Source: Thuidium tamariscinum
Lineage: Eukaryota; Streptophyta; Bryopsida; Hypnales; Thuidiaceae
Assembly (NCBI GenBank): GCA_947034885.2
Contig: OX344758.2
Location: 9,054,501 to 9,118,500 of the forward strand
Direction of reading: 5' to 3'
DNA length: 64,000 nt
The notes under the pieces were generated by a model. The model was not told where the DNA came from. It worked only from the letters and a program-made list of their open reading frames with translations, and did not search any database. Positions 49,901 through 62,991 of the stretch are shown piece after piece (within the stretch, counting starts at the first letter, position 1; the number at the start of each line of letters is the position of its first letter). The translations under genes and the position numbers were made by a program.

Positions 49901-52431
49901 TGATCCATGTGAAGCCCCTTTTACCATTTTTTCTGTACAGCTCCGACTTTCTGAAACTGGTACATTGGGGTCAGGGACTCCTGATGCCTGCCCGAAACAT
50001 GGAACACGATTGGCAGGCATCTGAATTGAGCAAACATCCCTGATTTTAGAGGATTGATTAATCGATTTTTCCTTCGAGGAGAACGGATATAGCTCAAAAT
50101 CCACAGTACTTGGTCGCTGGCAAAGTGTAGTTACAGAATTTCTGCTGTTCATAGACAAGGCACCATCCAATTCGAGCGACTTGGTGCTATCCGACTGACT
50201 GTCGCCAAAATTTGCCTCTTCTGCATACTTCCAAGCATCTTTGCTTTCCACAAATGAAGCAAAATCTACTATTTCTGAATCCAACCGTCCACTACTACTG
50301 AACCATTGTCTATCACTCTCAGCATTTCTTGGCCACTTAATCTCTGAATAAGAGATTGGACTTACGGAAGTGGTTATCGGCACTGATTTGTCACAAACCT
50401 TCGTTCCTTCGCAAGATTCTAGAGCTGCGAAAGGCAGTGACATCGTCCTCTGCCATTCCTGCTGAATGTCTGCGAAAAATGGACAAGTGCAAAACCGCTA
50501 ATATTTGACAAAAATTGACCTCCATTCCTTCATCAGGTTTAGCTTTAAGTCCTAAATAATCTTGGGACATACCAACTGGAACATCTAATGACGAGTCCAC
50601 TACACCACGCAAGTCCCTGTAATTGTTAAAAAACCCACGCACTTACTTGTGTTAAAGGCGGATGGATAACATGCTTGGTCTGCTCTGCCCACTGTTCCAT
50701 CAGGGGCATTCAGTGAGCGTCGGCAGTTGGAGGCAAGATTCTCCTCTGTGTGGCCCAGCGGATTTCCGAATAGTTTCTCGGATTGGATATCAGAATCTCC
50801 GTTACACTTGTGCAAGTAATAGTTCGCAGCTTTGATGGCAGCCTCCTCTCTTGCCTCCATGTCTTGCTTCGAATGTTTTGAACCTGGTAGAGCACCAATG
50901 GCCTTCACCTTCAAGTGAAAGGGTTCTCAAAATCACAATGCCTAATACTTAATTATTTTCTCAGAACTCCATTTGATCGTTCGGTGTTCAAGATGTAATG
51001 CGTGCAACACAAATTACTTTGAAGCCATTAGACGACACATTCCACTATAAGGGACCTTACCTCCACAAGGACTCCGTCCAGGTAAAAATTCCGATTCCTT
51101 AAAGGCTTCCCGTATCTCCTTTCCAACCTTGGTGTACTCTGAAGCCTTATGCTGGATATCACTAGAGGAACTCCGTTCCATGACCAAATTGCTCTCGCCG
51201 AGAATTTGATCGATCTCCTCAAAATTTCTCGCTACAACATCTCTTGCACGACAATGGTTCTTGTCACTACGCACTTCGGCTGTTCCAGAACTACAAGGCG
51301 AACTGTGTCCATTGCCAGTAAAGTAAGAGGGAGTCTGGATGTAGTTTACAGGATGACCTGACTTGCTGCTAAGAGCTTTAGAAGACTTGCAAAATCGTCC
51401 TCCAATGACCTGCTGACTACACAACCACGATATAACCCACTCTTCATGACAGAACATTATGGTGAGACAAAAGAGGCCAGCAATATGCAATAATTCCGAA
51501 GGATAACACGAAGGATTCTGATTTGCTGTGACGGTAGTATAACCGTGTGCATAAATCAGCTCGAAAAGCAGAAAGCATGTAAACTCATCCAGTAGAAACG
51601 AGCAGTAAATTTAATTCAAGTTATTAGAAGCAAGAGAGAATATGACACATGGAGACTGACGCTGGCCAGCATATCTACACAAGCGATAGAGAGTAAAAAT
51701 GAACTTGTCCAACGGCAACTTCGCCAACAAATAAATCCTTACCTGCAAAATCAACTTCATAGCGATGGCTGCAACATGAATGAAACAAAAGAACTGAGCC
51801 TCACGGGTCTTATCTTGACAAAGCAATTATTTAAATAGTATCAAAGAACTCATAAAAATTATGAGGATGACACAACCCGTGAGACGGCTGTGACCTGACC
51901 AGGATATTAGAAAGCAAATACCTGCGTTGCAGAACATCTGTAGCACGACGATCCAGGTCCTGAAAATCTCTTAAATCGTCCGCGCTGAATCTAAGAGGCG
52001 CGCAATTCTTCTACAAGAAATTTACACCAACATTCAGAGGGCATTCAGTATGACAAAAAGGCGTAGAAGAGGAGATTGCGTGAGCTTATTGTCGCAGGTA
52101 CAGTGATATCTTCCTGCGGACTCATGTTGATCTCAACTAGACGTTGAAGACAGCGATTGTGAAGTAAAAGTAGAAACTACAGGAAAGGCAAACCTCTTGC
52201 GTGACGCTGCTCGTCAGGGAATCATGCCAGCACACATGCCTTTTGTCTTTCAATCTCTTAGTTCCAGCATGACGTTCTTCGTTTAAAGAGGAGGGACTAT
52301 TCTCGCAATCGAATTCTTCATTTTTGAAGAACTTCCTTGCAGAGTATTCATCGGGACGCAGTGGCACATCATTACTGGCGGTTTGGCAAGACAACTCTTC
52401 CCTGTATTGTCGAACCATTTCCCGTATGGAC
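46903..52431 (-). CDS. Unrecognised multi-exon protein of about 1,070 residues (5' end uncertain)
   Basis: I do not recognise the family. Exons that join in phase with GT-AG ends: 52431-52194, 52113-52102 (a 12-base microexon, tentative), 52010-51922, 51768-51743, 51674-51649, 51409-51061, 50883-50643 (donor GTGCGT), 50616-50573, 50469-49692, 49130-48846, 48578-47912, 47667-47314 and 47004-46903. The stop is TGA 46905-46903. The consistent phases across so many junctions are the main evidence. The protein is Ser-rich and mostly without predicted domains. It has acidic helix-prone parts, such as EEIDQILGE in the middle and VEESIVTEFEADETVRLLLE near the C-terminus, and no membrane segments. A likely 5' exon is 52729-52691 (MMQDLVDSCVLPE) and possibly one at about 52615-52565, but they do not join in frame to 52431 without an unseen step. 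No in-frame stops were met. Confidence 0.75.
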
Positions 52432-54110
52432 CTGCAGAAGAGTACATTTCCAAGATGAAGCGATATACGATGAAGATGCTCTTTCATAAAGTTGGAGTCT
52501 CATACTATCGACCTCATTCTTCCATGTAAAGTGAGACATAGAGAAGAGAAAAATGTCGAAATGTACATCCCAAAAGCAGGACTGCGGTTCAGATTTCAAG
52601 TGCTGGAGTCCCCGCCACTGAATGCTCCTGCGTTGCCCTAAACCCTTCTACTTTCATCTTGCTTCAGAATGCAGAACCAGAAGAATCTCACCTCTGGAAG
52701 CACGCAGGAGTCAACCAAATCTTGCATCATCTAGTGCTGCAGCTGAAGAGGAATTGATTACACGAAATCGTTTTGTGAATCAAAGTTTTGGAGAGCAGGA
52801 CTTCAGTGGTTTTTACATTCGAGTGAACGCCTAAGTCACCCATTCAAGTCCTCAGCGAGAGAATAGGCCGTAGAGACAACGAGAAAAATTATGAAGAGAA
52901 AACAATATATCCAACGCAACCAATTGACCACAGAAGCGGCTTAAACCCCGAATTACAAAAAAGAGAAGAAAAGGTCAGATATCTTCTCGGTGTCCAACTC
53001 ACTGGTCGCACATCACAATGAATCCAATGCGCATTGAAATTTGCCATAACGTGCAGCTACTCGTCCTCCCACTGAACCGATCAACGGATGATGTCCCAAC
53101 GGATGGCGCTTTTAAGCATTAGTAATGCAAACTAAACTTCATCCATAATCATTTCTTGAAATCATTCGCAACAGAATCATGTCAAGATTTCAAGAATTCA
53201 AGTTTAGAAACAAAAACCACGCTTGATCGTTTTCAAAGAACCAGCTGAAGTCCAAAGATGTAATTCAACAAACAAAGAGAAAATGTTATGCACGTTCTCT
53301 GTTGCAAAAATTGATCAACTCTTACTCGAAAGCAGTAAAAATTGAGCTACAAAAAATCCGGTGACCATTGAGATTTGCAACAACATGCAGCTATACTTCC
53401 TCCCAGGCACTGAAACGATGAACGGATAACATACTTTGGTGCCCTTTAAGATTGGAGATGCATACTAAATGTACTATTCATACTCATTTGTTGAAATCAT
53501 TTCGAAATAGGATTGTCATTTCGAAATAAGATTTGCGGACAGAAACCGAAACTAAGCTTACGCAGCATCAAATAACCTGCTTAATTCCAAACATGTAAGA
53601 TATACTGGAGTAGGGAAAATCCTAAGCACGTTCTCTCTTGAGAAAAATTTGAGCTCCAACTGCCCTTGCGATCTCCTACTCCTCCACAGTGGAAATCAGA
53701 ACGTACCACGCAAAAAATACAGATTCACAACCGATGAAAGCATCCAACATCCACACTAAACTAATAATTTTAAACGCTTCGCAAATTGTCAGCTCAGAAT
53801 GACATGACATTGCGAGCAGCGCCAGAAACAGGGGATACCGACGGGCGAAACGAGACAAATGCAGGACTAAGGAGACAGTTAGTGTACCCGATGGAATGCG
53901 CCATGGCTTTCTCTGGATCAGCCGCAGCAGAAACGAGGGCATTCTGCCTCCGCACACCTGAAATGAGCATCAATGTCGTGCAACTACCACCCCCGCCGCA
54001 GAGAAAACCTCCAACACCAACCACCTGCAGACACAACGCGGGTCCTCAGGATGGTGAAATTTACCGGTATGGCACGAACTACACTGATTTACCCTAATTA
54101 GTAAGGAAAA
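52432..54110. other. 5' region of the unrecognised gene and adjoining spacer
   Basis: Mixed composition, richer in GC than the spacer to the right. It includes the candidate 5' exon 52729-52691 on the minus strand. Frames at 53676-54097 on both strands overlap each other and match nothing I know. Confidence 0.4.
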
Positions 54111-57100
54111 CAATTAGACTTCCTATCAAAATTTAGTGTGAAAGTTAGTACATATATGTGGTAATGATGATATTTCACCAAGCACTACCTTAAAATAGTG
54201 TGACTTAGGTAACTTAGTATCACATGTACTAATAGCACAAATTGTGATGTGAACTTTACCAAATTTGAGGATCAAATTTGACCTTTTATGACCACATGTG
54301 ATTTTTGGATGATATAGACCTTTCAATGTTTGATGTAGAAATTCAATTTAGTCACTTTCTTGACAAAATTGATACTCACATACAATATGTTAGATTGCCT
54401 CCAACTCCTATTGTCAACCAGACATTTGTATCCAACCTCTCTAGGTGTAGCTATTTTCAACCAAAACTAGAATACATTTCCAACCAAAAAAGTCATGACA
54501 CATCTCCCAAAATAGTGAATGGAAAAGTAGTTCTTGAATGGTTAAATTGGAAGACTTTATATATTCATAATGGTTTCAAGCCAACCTTTGTGATTTCTAT
54601 CTTCCTACATAGCAAAAATTTTATATTGCCGTATACTAGTCTTACTAGAACATGTGTGAATTGCTTAAGTGATTGACTATGCATGGTTCTATTATAGTGT
54701 AGGTCCTTTTTTAAAATAATGTAAGTATTGTTAAGCTATTATATGATAGTTTAAAGTTTTTACAATTTTGACTTCAAAAATTCACAAGATTATAAAAATC
54801 TCTTCCAAAATATTTATTTTTGAAAATTTATGATTTCCATACAAAACAACACTACAAAATAACAAGGGGATAAATGACTATAAAGAATGATTGCAAAACA
54901 ATCATTCCAAACAACAATGACTGCAAAATGACTTAGGGCCCTGAAGTCATTGTACACAAGTCATTTTTTAAATAACTACAATTCTATTATTACCATCCAT
55001 TTTAGACTTGGATGAAGAATGGATGAGTGAATCTACGTGATTGATGAGGTGGACAAACAAATTTTTAGGATAGGCTAAGCAATTGTCCATTTTCAAAGGA
55101 ATTTTCGCTAACATCGACGTCGATGTTAGCCAATTATGCAATTATTTTGTAGTTGTGATATAGTCCGAGCATTATTGATGTGGACATTGATGTCATAGTC
55201 ATATGTAAGTCATTATGAAGTCATGATGGAGTTTTGCCATGTCAAGATGGACTACCACATTGCAAGTCATTTCATAGTCATTCTTAAGCGATATGGATTT
55301 AGTATTTAGGTCACTCTCCAAAGACATAAAAAGTCATTTTCTTGTCATGTTTAATTTATATATATTTATTTATTTATGGCCATGTTTGCAAAAAAGGTAT
55401 GTATTAACAATTGCATAGGGAATATTCATTCTATGGTCATATATAAATACATTCAAAGTTCCACTATGATACATTGTATACAATAATTATGCCATATACA
55501 ATATACCATATGTTATGTGCAGTTCACTATATACAATATATCATATGCCATACAAAATTCACCGTACATCATGTATAATTCCAAAGCCACTTAGAGTGTG
55601 AGTATGAATAAATGAAATGACAAGCCCTTTATAAAAGTAGAATTGTAGTAGGCAAGACAAATCTTGTGGGATATGTAAAACAATGGAACTGTATTATAAG
55701 TAAGAATCATTCTAACTACCATCTCCAAAAATTTGTTCTAAATTTTGACCTTCAAATCATAAGTTATAGACAAATTTGCTAAAATATTTGGAAAGAATTG
55801 GCACAGGAAGAATACAAAGATCACTTAATTGACTTCCCTCAAACAAAGATGTATATAAGTCTCCTCACTTCCTGCAAGAGAAGTGTGATGATAAATGTAT
55901 AAGATGCTTACAAATAGCTCAATGAATTGTGGTACGTAGAATAGTTGTGTATTGGTCCTAGACTTTTGAGTAGTTGTTTGGCAGTTACAATAAGTCATTT
56001 TGTAGTAGATATGGAATGGTGATGTTTCCATTTGTACAAGGGAAAAATGGAATTTAATAATTGTCACTGGATCCTTTCTAAATTCCTTAGTGGATGTTTA
56101 TAGGGACCCCTATTAATTCAAATGTGAATTATATGAAGTGTTCAAAAGTAGTACAACAAAAATGACGCTGATTTCTACAAGTCCAATTTGGGAAGAGTTG
56201 ATGGAGATGAGATTACACCAAAATAATAATCTTAGAACCATCATCAATGTTCAAAATTTGCATGTAAATATTGTTTGCAGTCATGTAGGAGACATAAAAT
56301 AATGTGTTTCTTGATTTCATTTAGTAGGAATATGCTTTCCTACTATACGAATGTATTATAAAAATTTCATCTTTAAATCATCAAATTGGGGGACTTCCAA
56401 TGTAATAAAAACCCTAAACATCACTTTGTAACAAATTAACAAAAATGAATTTTCAATATAAATTAATTTTTTTAATTTCTCAAAAATAAAAATTGAGAAC
56501 CATTAAGTTACAAAGGTTCACTAATTATTTTATATTGTTAGATCTTTAGATTAAAAAGTTACAAAAAAAAGAACATCTCATCAATTGTGATGGTGAATAG
56601 GACTAGTGTTTCTTGCAATCACCAAAAATTGCAATGGGGGTACCAATCAAAACGACGTTTTCAAATTTGCAATGAAAGAAACTTCAGTGCTACCAACTTT
56701 GACAGCCTCTTGAGAGTTGAAAATTCGGTATTTTACTATTAATTTTTTTACAAAATCACCTCTTAGTTAATAACAAGTTTACTAAATTTCATGGCAAAAA
56801 ATTTACCCAGAAAAAAGACATTCAAAATCTACCAACATGTGTAGCTATGAAATATTTTTTACTACTTTCAACTTTGACCCCCTCCTAAGGATTGAATTTC
56901 TTTTTTCTTGCCATGAAATTTTTGGCATGAAATTACCTCTATATATTTTATATGTGTGAAAAATTTCAAGGTGAAAAGATTAATTCAAAAACAGATATTC
57001 AAAATCTACCAACATGTGTAGTTTTGAAATTTTTTTTACAATTGGCAACTTTGACACCGTCCCAAGGGCAAAGAAAGTATTGAGTGATTCAAGTCCATGA

Positions 57101-59175
57101 CAAAAAACTTTTGTAATAACAATTGTTTTAGCAAGGGCTTTATTTGAGACATTTGTCATAAATTTAATCATTGTACAACCAATTGGCTGAAGTTGTGGTA
57201 ATCATAGTAAAAAAAACTAGTGGTGAAAATTGATTAATGTTTTTTTGAATAGGACTTTTACGACCAAGGCCTTCTCAAATCCATCTCTAACTAGCTTTTC
57301 GTTGAATATTATTGCAGGTGTTGAAGGTTCAAATAGATTGTAGTAGTGATGGCCTTGTTGGTACTATTGTATTAGAAGAATTGCTAAGCCACCCCTTAGA
57401 GGAGATGAAAGGGCAATGGAGAAGGAGATGAATGTTCTTCACTTGTTGGGCAAAGAAGGTGGGTATGAGGCATTCAATTGACCATTATTTAGTGAATGGT
57501 GACTAAGATTGGCATTTACTATAGGTGTCCCTTTATCACCTATATACATATAATAATAAAATAATTGATTTTCCATTAGATGAAATTTAGGTACTCAACA
57601 AGGCCACAAGTTCCCAAACTTTGAAGAATGTGGAAATTGAACTACAATAATTATATGACTTTGGCCATGTTAGGTAATAATATTTAATTGATTTCTTTTG
57701 GAATTTTTCTAAAACTTTTTTTGAATTAAAATTTTTAAGAAAAATATTTTATTTGAATTTTTTTAAATAGTATTTAATATTTTGACATCAAGCTAGTCTT
57801 TTACAACAAATGGAACCTACTTAAAAGAGACCTCTTCTTGCCTCAAATCCTATTTAATCCATGGTTGCTAAAGAAATTCATTCGATTATAGGACTTTCAA
57901 ATTTACATTGTTAAGAATTATTGCAAGTGTATGGATTAAATGATTAATCTTCTCTTTGAGCACACTTTAGGACAACATGAATGAGATAGTGTATATGAAT
58001 ATTAATTTATCAAGTACTAATGGCTACTCTTAGGAATGGAGGTAGACATGTTAGTTAAAAAACACAATGGTGTGAATGAAAAACACTTTGCTTATTAGTT
58101 TGAACATCTATTTGCACAACAATCTAATATAAATGTCAAATTTGCCAATAAAATTCTAGCAATGTAATAAAATTGATGTTGCAAAAAGAAGTAGCTAGAT
58201 GTCACTTGCTGTAGAAAGTGAATTACTTTTAGAACACTATACACTTTAAGCTCCTCGTTTTCAATTTGAAGTTCTACAATTTTGTCATGTTGTTTCTATT
58301 CAAGTCTAGGATGTAAGGTAAAATAGCCCATTTGATGGTCAAAATTGCTAGTTTGTCCTTATGCAATTGTTGAATTTTCCTTAATTTTTTCCATGTAAAG
58401 ACAAGTGTTAGAACTAGCAAGAGCAATTGAAATTATTTGTTTTCAGCAAAGAATAAATTTGCTATGAATTTTGAAGCATTCAATCCAAAAAAGTCTGAGG
58501 CTTTAGCCCCAAACCAACATGCAATTGTATCCATGATGCTCACCTTACTCTTCTACAGCACACACAAATTTTCTAAAGTAGAAGGCCTTGAAAAGTCACT
58601 TCCTACAATGATCTACATTGAAATAGCTAGGCCACTTACATTTGACAAGTCAATTTATTTTTGGAGCCTATTGAGCTATTCAAAAATGGAAATCTTTGAT
58701 AAAACTAGAGATTCACCTTGTGTAAGTATCAAGAGTTCCAAGAAGTATATTTTAATTTTCTATTCTATAATCTTCAGAAGAAAGTTCTTTAGCGTTGTAC
58801 TTTCAAATATAAAACAACATTTGTCACAACCCTTTCCATTTAACTACTAATACTAGCTTGAGAATGAATACTTTAACATATAGAAATTTGAAGAAGTGTA
58901 AAAATAGATTAAAAAAATGCCTCCTCACATGTGCAAAATAAATGTAATGCAAGGCTCCCTCTCGGCACTTCCTCGCAGCTGTGTGGAGAGTCCACATTTT
59001 CTTTAATGCCTATAGCTGACTGACTCGTTGAGCAATAAAACCCAAACTGAAAATTAATGGGAGCCAGATGCAATTTGATAAGCACATGGAGATGTAGAAG
59101 TCTCCAATCCAGCTTGAGCTCTTGGATCGGAGATGGGAAGCTTGGCCTCCAAAAGTTTGACTCGAGTACACCGTA
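54111..59175. other. Long AT-rich spacer
   Basis: About 5 kb with no supported gene. Frames of up to 137 codons (58437-58850) are Lys/Ile/Phe-rich, as expected from AT-rich DNA. CACTACAAAATAA at about 54850 and the inverse ATTATTTTGTAGT near 55140-55155 suggest a small CACTA-like MITE of about 310 bp. ATGACTGCAAAATGACTT-type words are repeated between 54.9 and 55.3 kb. Confidence 0.4.
56604..56623. repeat. Right-end relic of the GGGTGATTGCAAG element family
   Basis: TAGTGTTTCTTGCAATCACC matches the right end of copy 1 (15170-15189). No matching left end was found within the preceding kilobase, so this is probably a truncated copy. Confidence 0.5.
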
Positions 59176-60456
59176 TCAAGTGAAAAACAATTTCTGCGAT
59201 GATTTGAATTCACAGAGAACAAAGTTGCGGGTCTTCACCCCATGAACAATCTCCGCAAAGCTGGAACACATGGCAGTATTTCTTTCATCTAATTCCTTGA
59301 TCGGCGAGAATTTGAACTCTTTGCAGTGATAGCAGACCTGCAAGAAGTAGGCCATGTCTTCAATTGCCCAGTCCTTCACTTTGATACTGTGCTCAATAAA
59401 ATGCACAGAAGAACGCCATTGCTCAGACAGCCGCGGTTGTACCCGTGCGGAATATCGAACGCCAGCCATTTTAAATGAAATGGTCTGCTTGACTTCGTGG
59501 TTCCCTTCTTTTCTTGGCACTTCAACATTTGTGTTGAGAATGGGGTCAAGGGTAGCCACCTTGCGCTTGTCGAATTTGATGTGTGTGGCAAGCAAGACAC
59601 GCTTCACCACTTTGAAAGACGCCTCTTCTGTGACAAAGTTATTACACAGAAACTTGGTCGAGATTGACCCCATGAACGTAAACAGAAACACGCGCGTCTT
59701 CCTGTTGGAGAATTGCAAGATGACCACCTTCACCAACCTCGATACCCAGTACTGCACAAACTCCCAGAGCTTGTTCGCTCCGTACGAGAAGACATCCATC
59801 AAAATGACGAATAAGCTGAACACAATGGACCAGAAATCGAAATGGCGAGCTTGGAGAATCAGAGGCCAGATCGAAGCAAACCTCACGAAGTTCTGGTTCA
59901 GAAGCTCCCGAGCACTGTAATCAAAGAAGCAAATCATCTGTGGTTCTATGGCGGAGTAGCCTTTGCCCGAGAGCACGTGACTCACGGCATTCTCGAAGCT
60001 CAACCTTCGGATGAGATGCACCTTCGGCCACAACAAGTCGTCGTCTCTTCCGAACTGGGCTAGTCGCCTAAATTCCTGCAACATCACCATGTGCCTCGCC
60101 CGGTGTTTGCTTGTCAAGCATGTATACGGGGTCTGAAGATTGGTGAACGAGACTTGGACGTTGTAGTCGCCAACTTCCTCGATGGTCATGCCCGGGTGAG
60201 GCGAGCTCAAGGACTGGAGCCCTTGGTCAGATATGGGGTCTCTGTCCACATCTAGCTCATCGCGCATCAAGATGAGCTTGCGCGTCTTGTACCAGGAATC
60301 AAAGCCATTCCACGAGGACGACAGGATCACGTAAGGCAGCCGGAAAAACTTGGCGGTTCGAATGAATTGCCAGATTGAATAGGCCAACTGAAACCACAGA
60401 AGAAAACTCTGCACGGACTTGAAGTTCGCAATCGCATCGGGTTTGAGGAAGCTCAT
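59176..60456 (-). CDS. Probable membrane protein of about 426 residues, family not recognised
   Basis: A single open exon. I chose ATG at 60456 (MSFLKPDAIANFKSV); the frame stays open a few codons upstream but without another ATG. Hydrophobic segments are seen near residues 18-35 (SFLLWFQLAYSIWQFI) and about 195-230 (FASIWPLILQA, then FWSIVFSLFVILMDVF). Between them lies a soluble part with conserved-looking acidic and Trp/Tyr residues. The C-terminal half has no membrane segment. The overall plan (N-terminal membrane spans, long cytosolic tail) recalls the large plant DUF4220-type membrane proteins, but key words of that family were not seen, so this is only a suggestion. Upstream introns in a leader are likely. 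Confidence 0.6.
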   Translation of the reverse strand: MSFLKPDAIANFKSVQSFLLWFQLAYSIWQFIRTAKFFRLPYVILSSSWNGFDSWYKTRKLILMRDELDVDRDPISDQGLQSLSSPHPGMTIEEVGDYNVQVSFTNLQTPYTCLTSKHRARHMVMLQEFRRLAQFGRDDDLLWPKVHLIRRLSFENAVSHVLSGKGYSAIEPQMICFFDYSARELLNQNFVRFASIWPLILQARHFDFWSIVFSLFVILMDVFSYGANKLWEFVQYWVSRLVKVVILQFSNRKTRVFLFTFMGSISTKFLCNNFVTEEASFKVVKRVLLATHIKFDKRKVATLDPILNTNVEVPRKEGNHEVKQTISFKMAGVRYSARVQPRLSEQWRSSVHFIEHSIKVKDWAIEDMAYFLQVCYHCKEFKFSPIKELDERNTAMCSSFAEIVHGVKTRNFVLCEFKSSQKLFFT

Positions 60457-61400
60457 GACGACAACCAAGCCGATGTACGATGATTCTTCGCTTCAGGTTA
60501 GCTCATGTACCTGGTCGAAGTTCGATCTCTTCTTTACCTTACCCTGCAGACATAGCAAAAAAAACGTAGCAGAAACCTGCAGTCAGTTTTCCATGGCCAA
60601 GCTAATCTAACTGATAAATCGATCCCCAATGCAACGATCGAAGCCAATTGATGTACTACAATTCTTCGCTTGGCTAGGCTAGACTGGGTTCGATCAATTC
60701 GATCGATCGATCTCATCCTTACACCTGCACACACGGCAAATCTAGAGATCTAAAGTCAGTTTGGAATCCATGGCCAGATTCTAACTGATCGACGCTCTAG
60801 CAGTGAAATTAATTCGATCGTTAGCCTAGCTAGCTGGGTACATACAACGTACAAATTCTCTTGAAATTGAACGAGAACTGCAGACTTTAAAATTAGGTTG
60901 AGACGGTAGGGTCAGGCTACGGTTACCTTCCTAAAATGACGACCACCACTGCTGTATATTCGAGTCGTGAATTCCGATCCTCTCTTGATCGACACAATAC
61001 ACAATACACTCGATGAGGTTCTGGTTGACCACGTACTGGTTACAATCCCAGTTCTAATCTGTTTCTGATGGTTAGACTTCCACAAATTCCAGTGCAGGTA
61101 GCTAGCAGCGAATCTGTAAGACTCAAGTAGAAGATTTCCTCGACAGACATTTAAGTTGTCCCAATCGTGCATGACTAAGAGAGTCATTTGGGGAAGAATG
61201 AGTCAGAGTTAAAGTTGCAAATCACGTCAGTAAGCTTATGCAAACACAAACTAGCAAGCTGTTCAAGTGTGGAAGTCGGAAGGGTAATCGGTACAGACAT
61301 CGTCTCTCCGAGCCTTGCGTGCCCCAGAGCGCTTCCATATATTAGTATATCATAAGGATCACTATACGTACGAACTTGCTAAAGTAAAGATCTTTTAATA
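60457..61400 (-). promoter_or_regulatory. Upstream region of the membrane-protein gene
   Basis: It contains GATC/TAGC simple runs (ATTCGATCGATCGATCTC near 60698; GCTAGCTGG near 60828) similar in style to the bHLH upstream region. Short frames on the minus strand (60534-60734, 60912-61187) are unrecognised and may be leader exons. No promoter element is fixed. Confidence 0.35.
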
Positions 61401-61679
61401 TTATCTAGCTCTGTGCAGCAGCCATGATGAAGGTTGCTGGGTTCCCTTACATGGATAGGGTGGTCTTTTTTCAATCAGTTATGACGCGTTATAATTGGGA
61501 ACACTCCATTTGGTGGTATTTGGCAATGAAGCACTCTCCATTGGTGCTACAATTAATGATGTAAGGTAGGATGCTCTAAAAGCATTCATGTTTCTAAAAG
61601 CAACCATGTCACAGGGGTAGATTTTGGTTTTTGCAATGTACTACAGTTGTATATTTCAACAAGTGGTCGCTTTTAGAGT

Positions 61680-62118
61680 ACACTATGTTTGAACTTTGAA
61701 AATTCATAACTAATTCTACACAAGTCCAAAAAAGATTAAACAACTTGGGTTAGATGCCAATTCCATTTTCCTTCCTATGAAAATTTACTGAAAATTGATT
61801 CAAGGAGTTCAACTTCCCCAAGAAGGTAATCAGCTCTTAAGTAGTTGCTTTTAGAGTAGTCTACCTTATTGCAATAATGAAGCAATCTCAATTTTACAAC
61901 CTCCCCTTTCTTGCAAATAAGATGACCTATGAGGTTAGAGGTCTATAAATTGGTCATTTGAGAGCTGGAACTAAATTTTGAGAAGATGAAACTTTTTGAA
62001 ATATTTTTCAATATATTTTCCTTTAAAGACAAGTGGAATTGGCATCTAATCCAAGTCATTTCATATTTTTTTCAAGCTTTGTAGAATTAGTTATGAAATT
62101 TTGAAGTTGACATGGCAT
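61680..62118. mobile_element. Inverted-repeat element, same family as 21525-22083
   Basis: The left arm (ACTTTGAAAATTCATAACTA, ACAACTTGGGTTAGATGCCA, ATTCCATTTTCCTT) is mirrored by the right arm (AAAGACAAGTGGAATTGGCA, TCTAATCCAAGTCATTTCAT, AATTAGTTATGAAATTTTGA). Arms are about 120 bp. Non-coding centre. Confidence 0.72.
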
Positions 62119-62213
62119 AAGGCTCTAAAATCACCCACCTTCTAAAATGTATGTTGTTTGCACATTTTTCAAGGCTAAAAAAATAACATGTACAAATGGT
62201 GTACATTTGACAG
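62119..62213. other. Short AT-rich spacer
   Basis: Holds a short ATGTACA/TGTACAT inverted pair near 62190-62206. Nothing else. Confidence 0.4.
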
Positions 62214-62991
62214 TCATTGCAAGAAACACCTAAGTATACTATTTTGTGTGACACAATGTGTAGTGATATATTTGGTTTTTTTGCCATAACTTTTGTGTTT
62301 TGGCTCTAAATGATTCAAGATTTTTAGAGAAGGTACTCATGACTATTAAACACCTTGTCTAATTTTTTTAAAATTTAAAAAATATCTAAGTATCCAAAAA
62401 TAGACCCCAAATTACCAAGTGGAATTGGGGTCTATTTTTGGGTGCTAAATAGTACTAAAAGTGTCACACTTGCTAATTTGGAGGTTAACTTTTAGTACTA
62501 TTTAGCACCTAAAAAACGAATTTTGCGCTGAAATTTGGAGTAGATAATCTCCTCGTAGACTTGTAGCTAACAGCTAAAGGAATTCTTAAAATAATTATTT
62601 TTATGTGGTGTAGAAGTCTACAAAGTGAGCGTCTTTCTACTTGCATTTTGAAACATATAAAAAATGATTTTGGAGACTTCTTTGGTTAAAGGCCATCTCC
62701 TTAAAGTTGTTACAAATGGCCAATTTTTATTTTATTTTTAGATTTTTTTTCCTATTTTTCCCAAATTAAAACAAGAAAATGTTTATTTTCTTGAGATGGC
62801 TTCTTTCTAGTTCTCCTACTTAAAGAATTTTTCTATACATTTCCTTTGGTGGTTACCTTTGTTTTAAAGTTGTATACATTAGTCATTTTTTTTTTAAATT
62901 TTAATTATTTTTAAAAATTTTAAGTATTTCCAAAAAATCATGAAAACATGACCAAATCAACAAGTGTTTCTTCACTGTCTTGCAATCATCC
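62214..62991. mobile_element. Decayed TIR element, GGGTGATTGCAAG family, copy 3
   Basis: The left end TCATTGCAAGAAACACCTA lacks the leading GGG. The right end reads GTCTTGCAATCATCC after AAGTGTTTCTTCA. The interior shares landmarks with the other copies, including an inverted pair around 62400-62510 built on TTTAGTACTATTTAGCACC and its inverse. Confidence 0.6.

Noticed and set aside
54850-55155. Small CACTA-like MITE
   Set aside because: Ends CACTACAAAATAA and the inverse exist but do not match exactly, and no 3-bp duplication could be fixed. Mentioned only within the spacer entry.
58437-58850. 137-codon frame in AT-rich spacer
   Set aside because: Lys/Phe/Ile-rich composition expected of AT-rich DNA, no domain, no splice support and no neighbouring coding signal.
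59354-59920. 188-codon plus-strand frame
   Set aside because: It is the antisense shadow of the minus-strand membrane-protein gene, which has the better composition and hydrophobic pattern.
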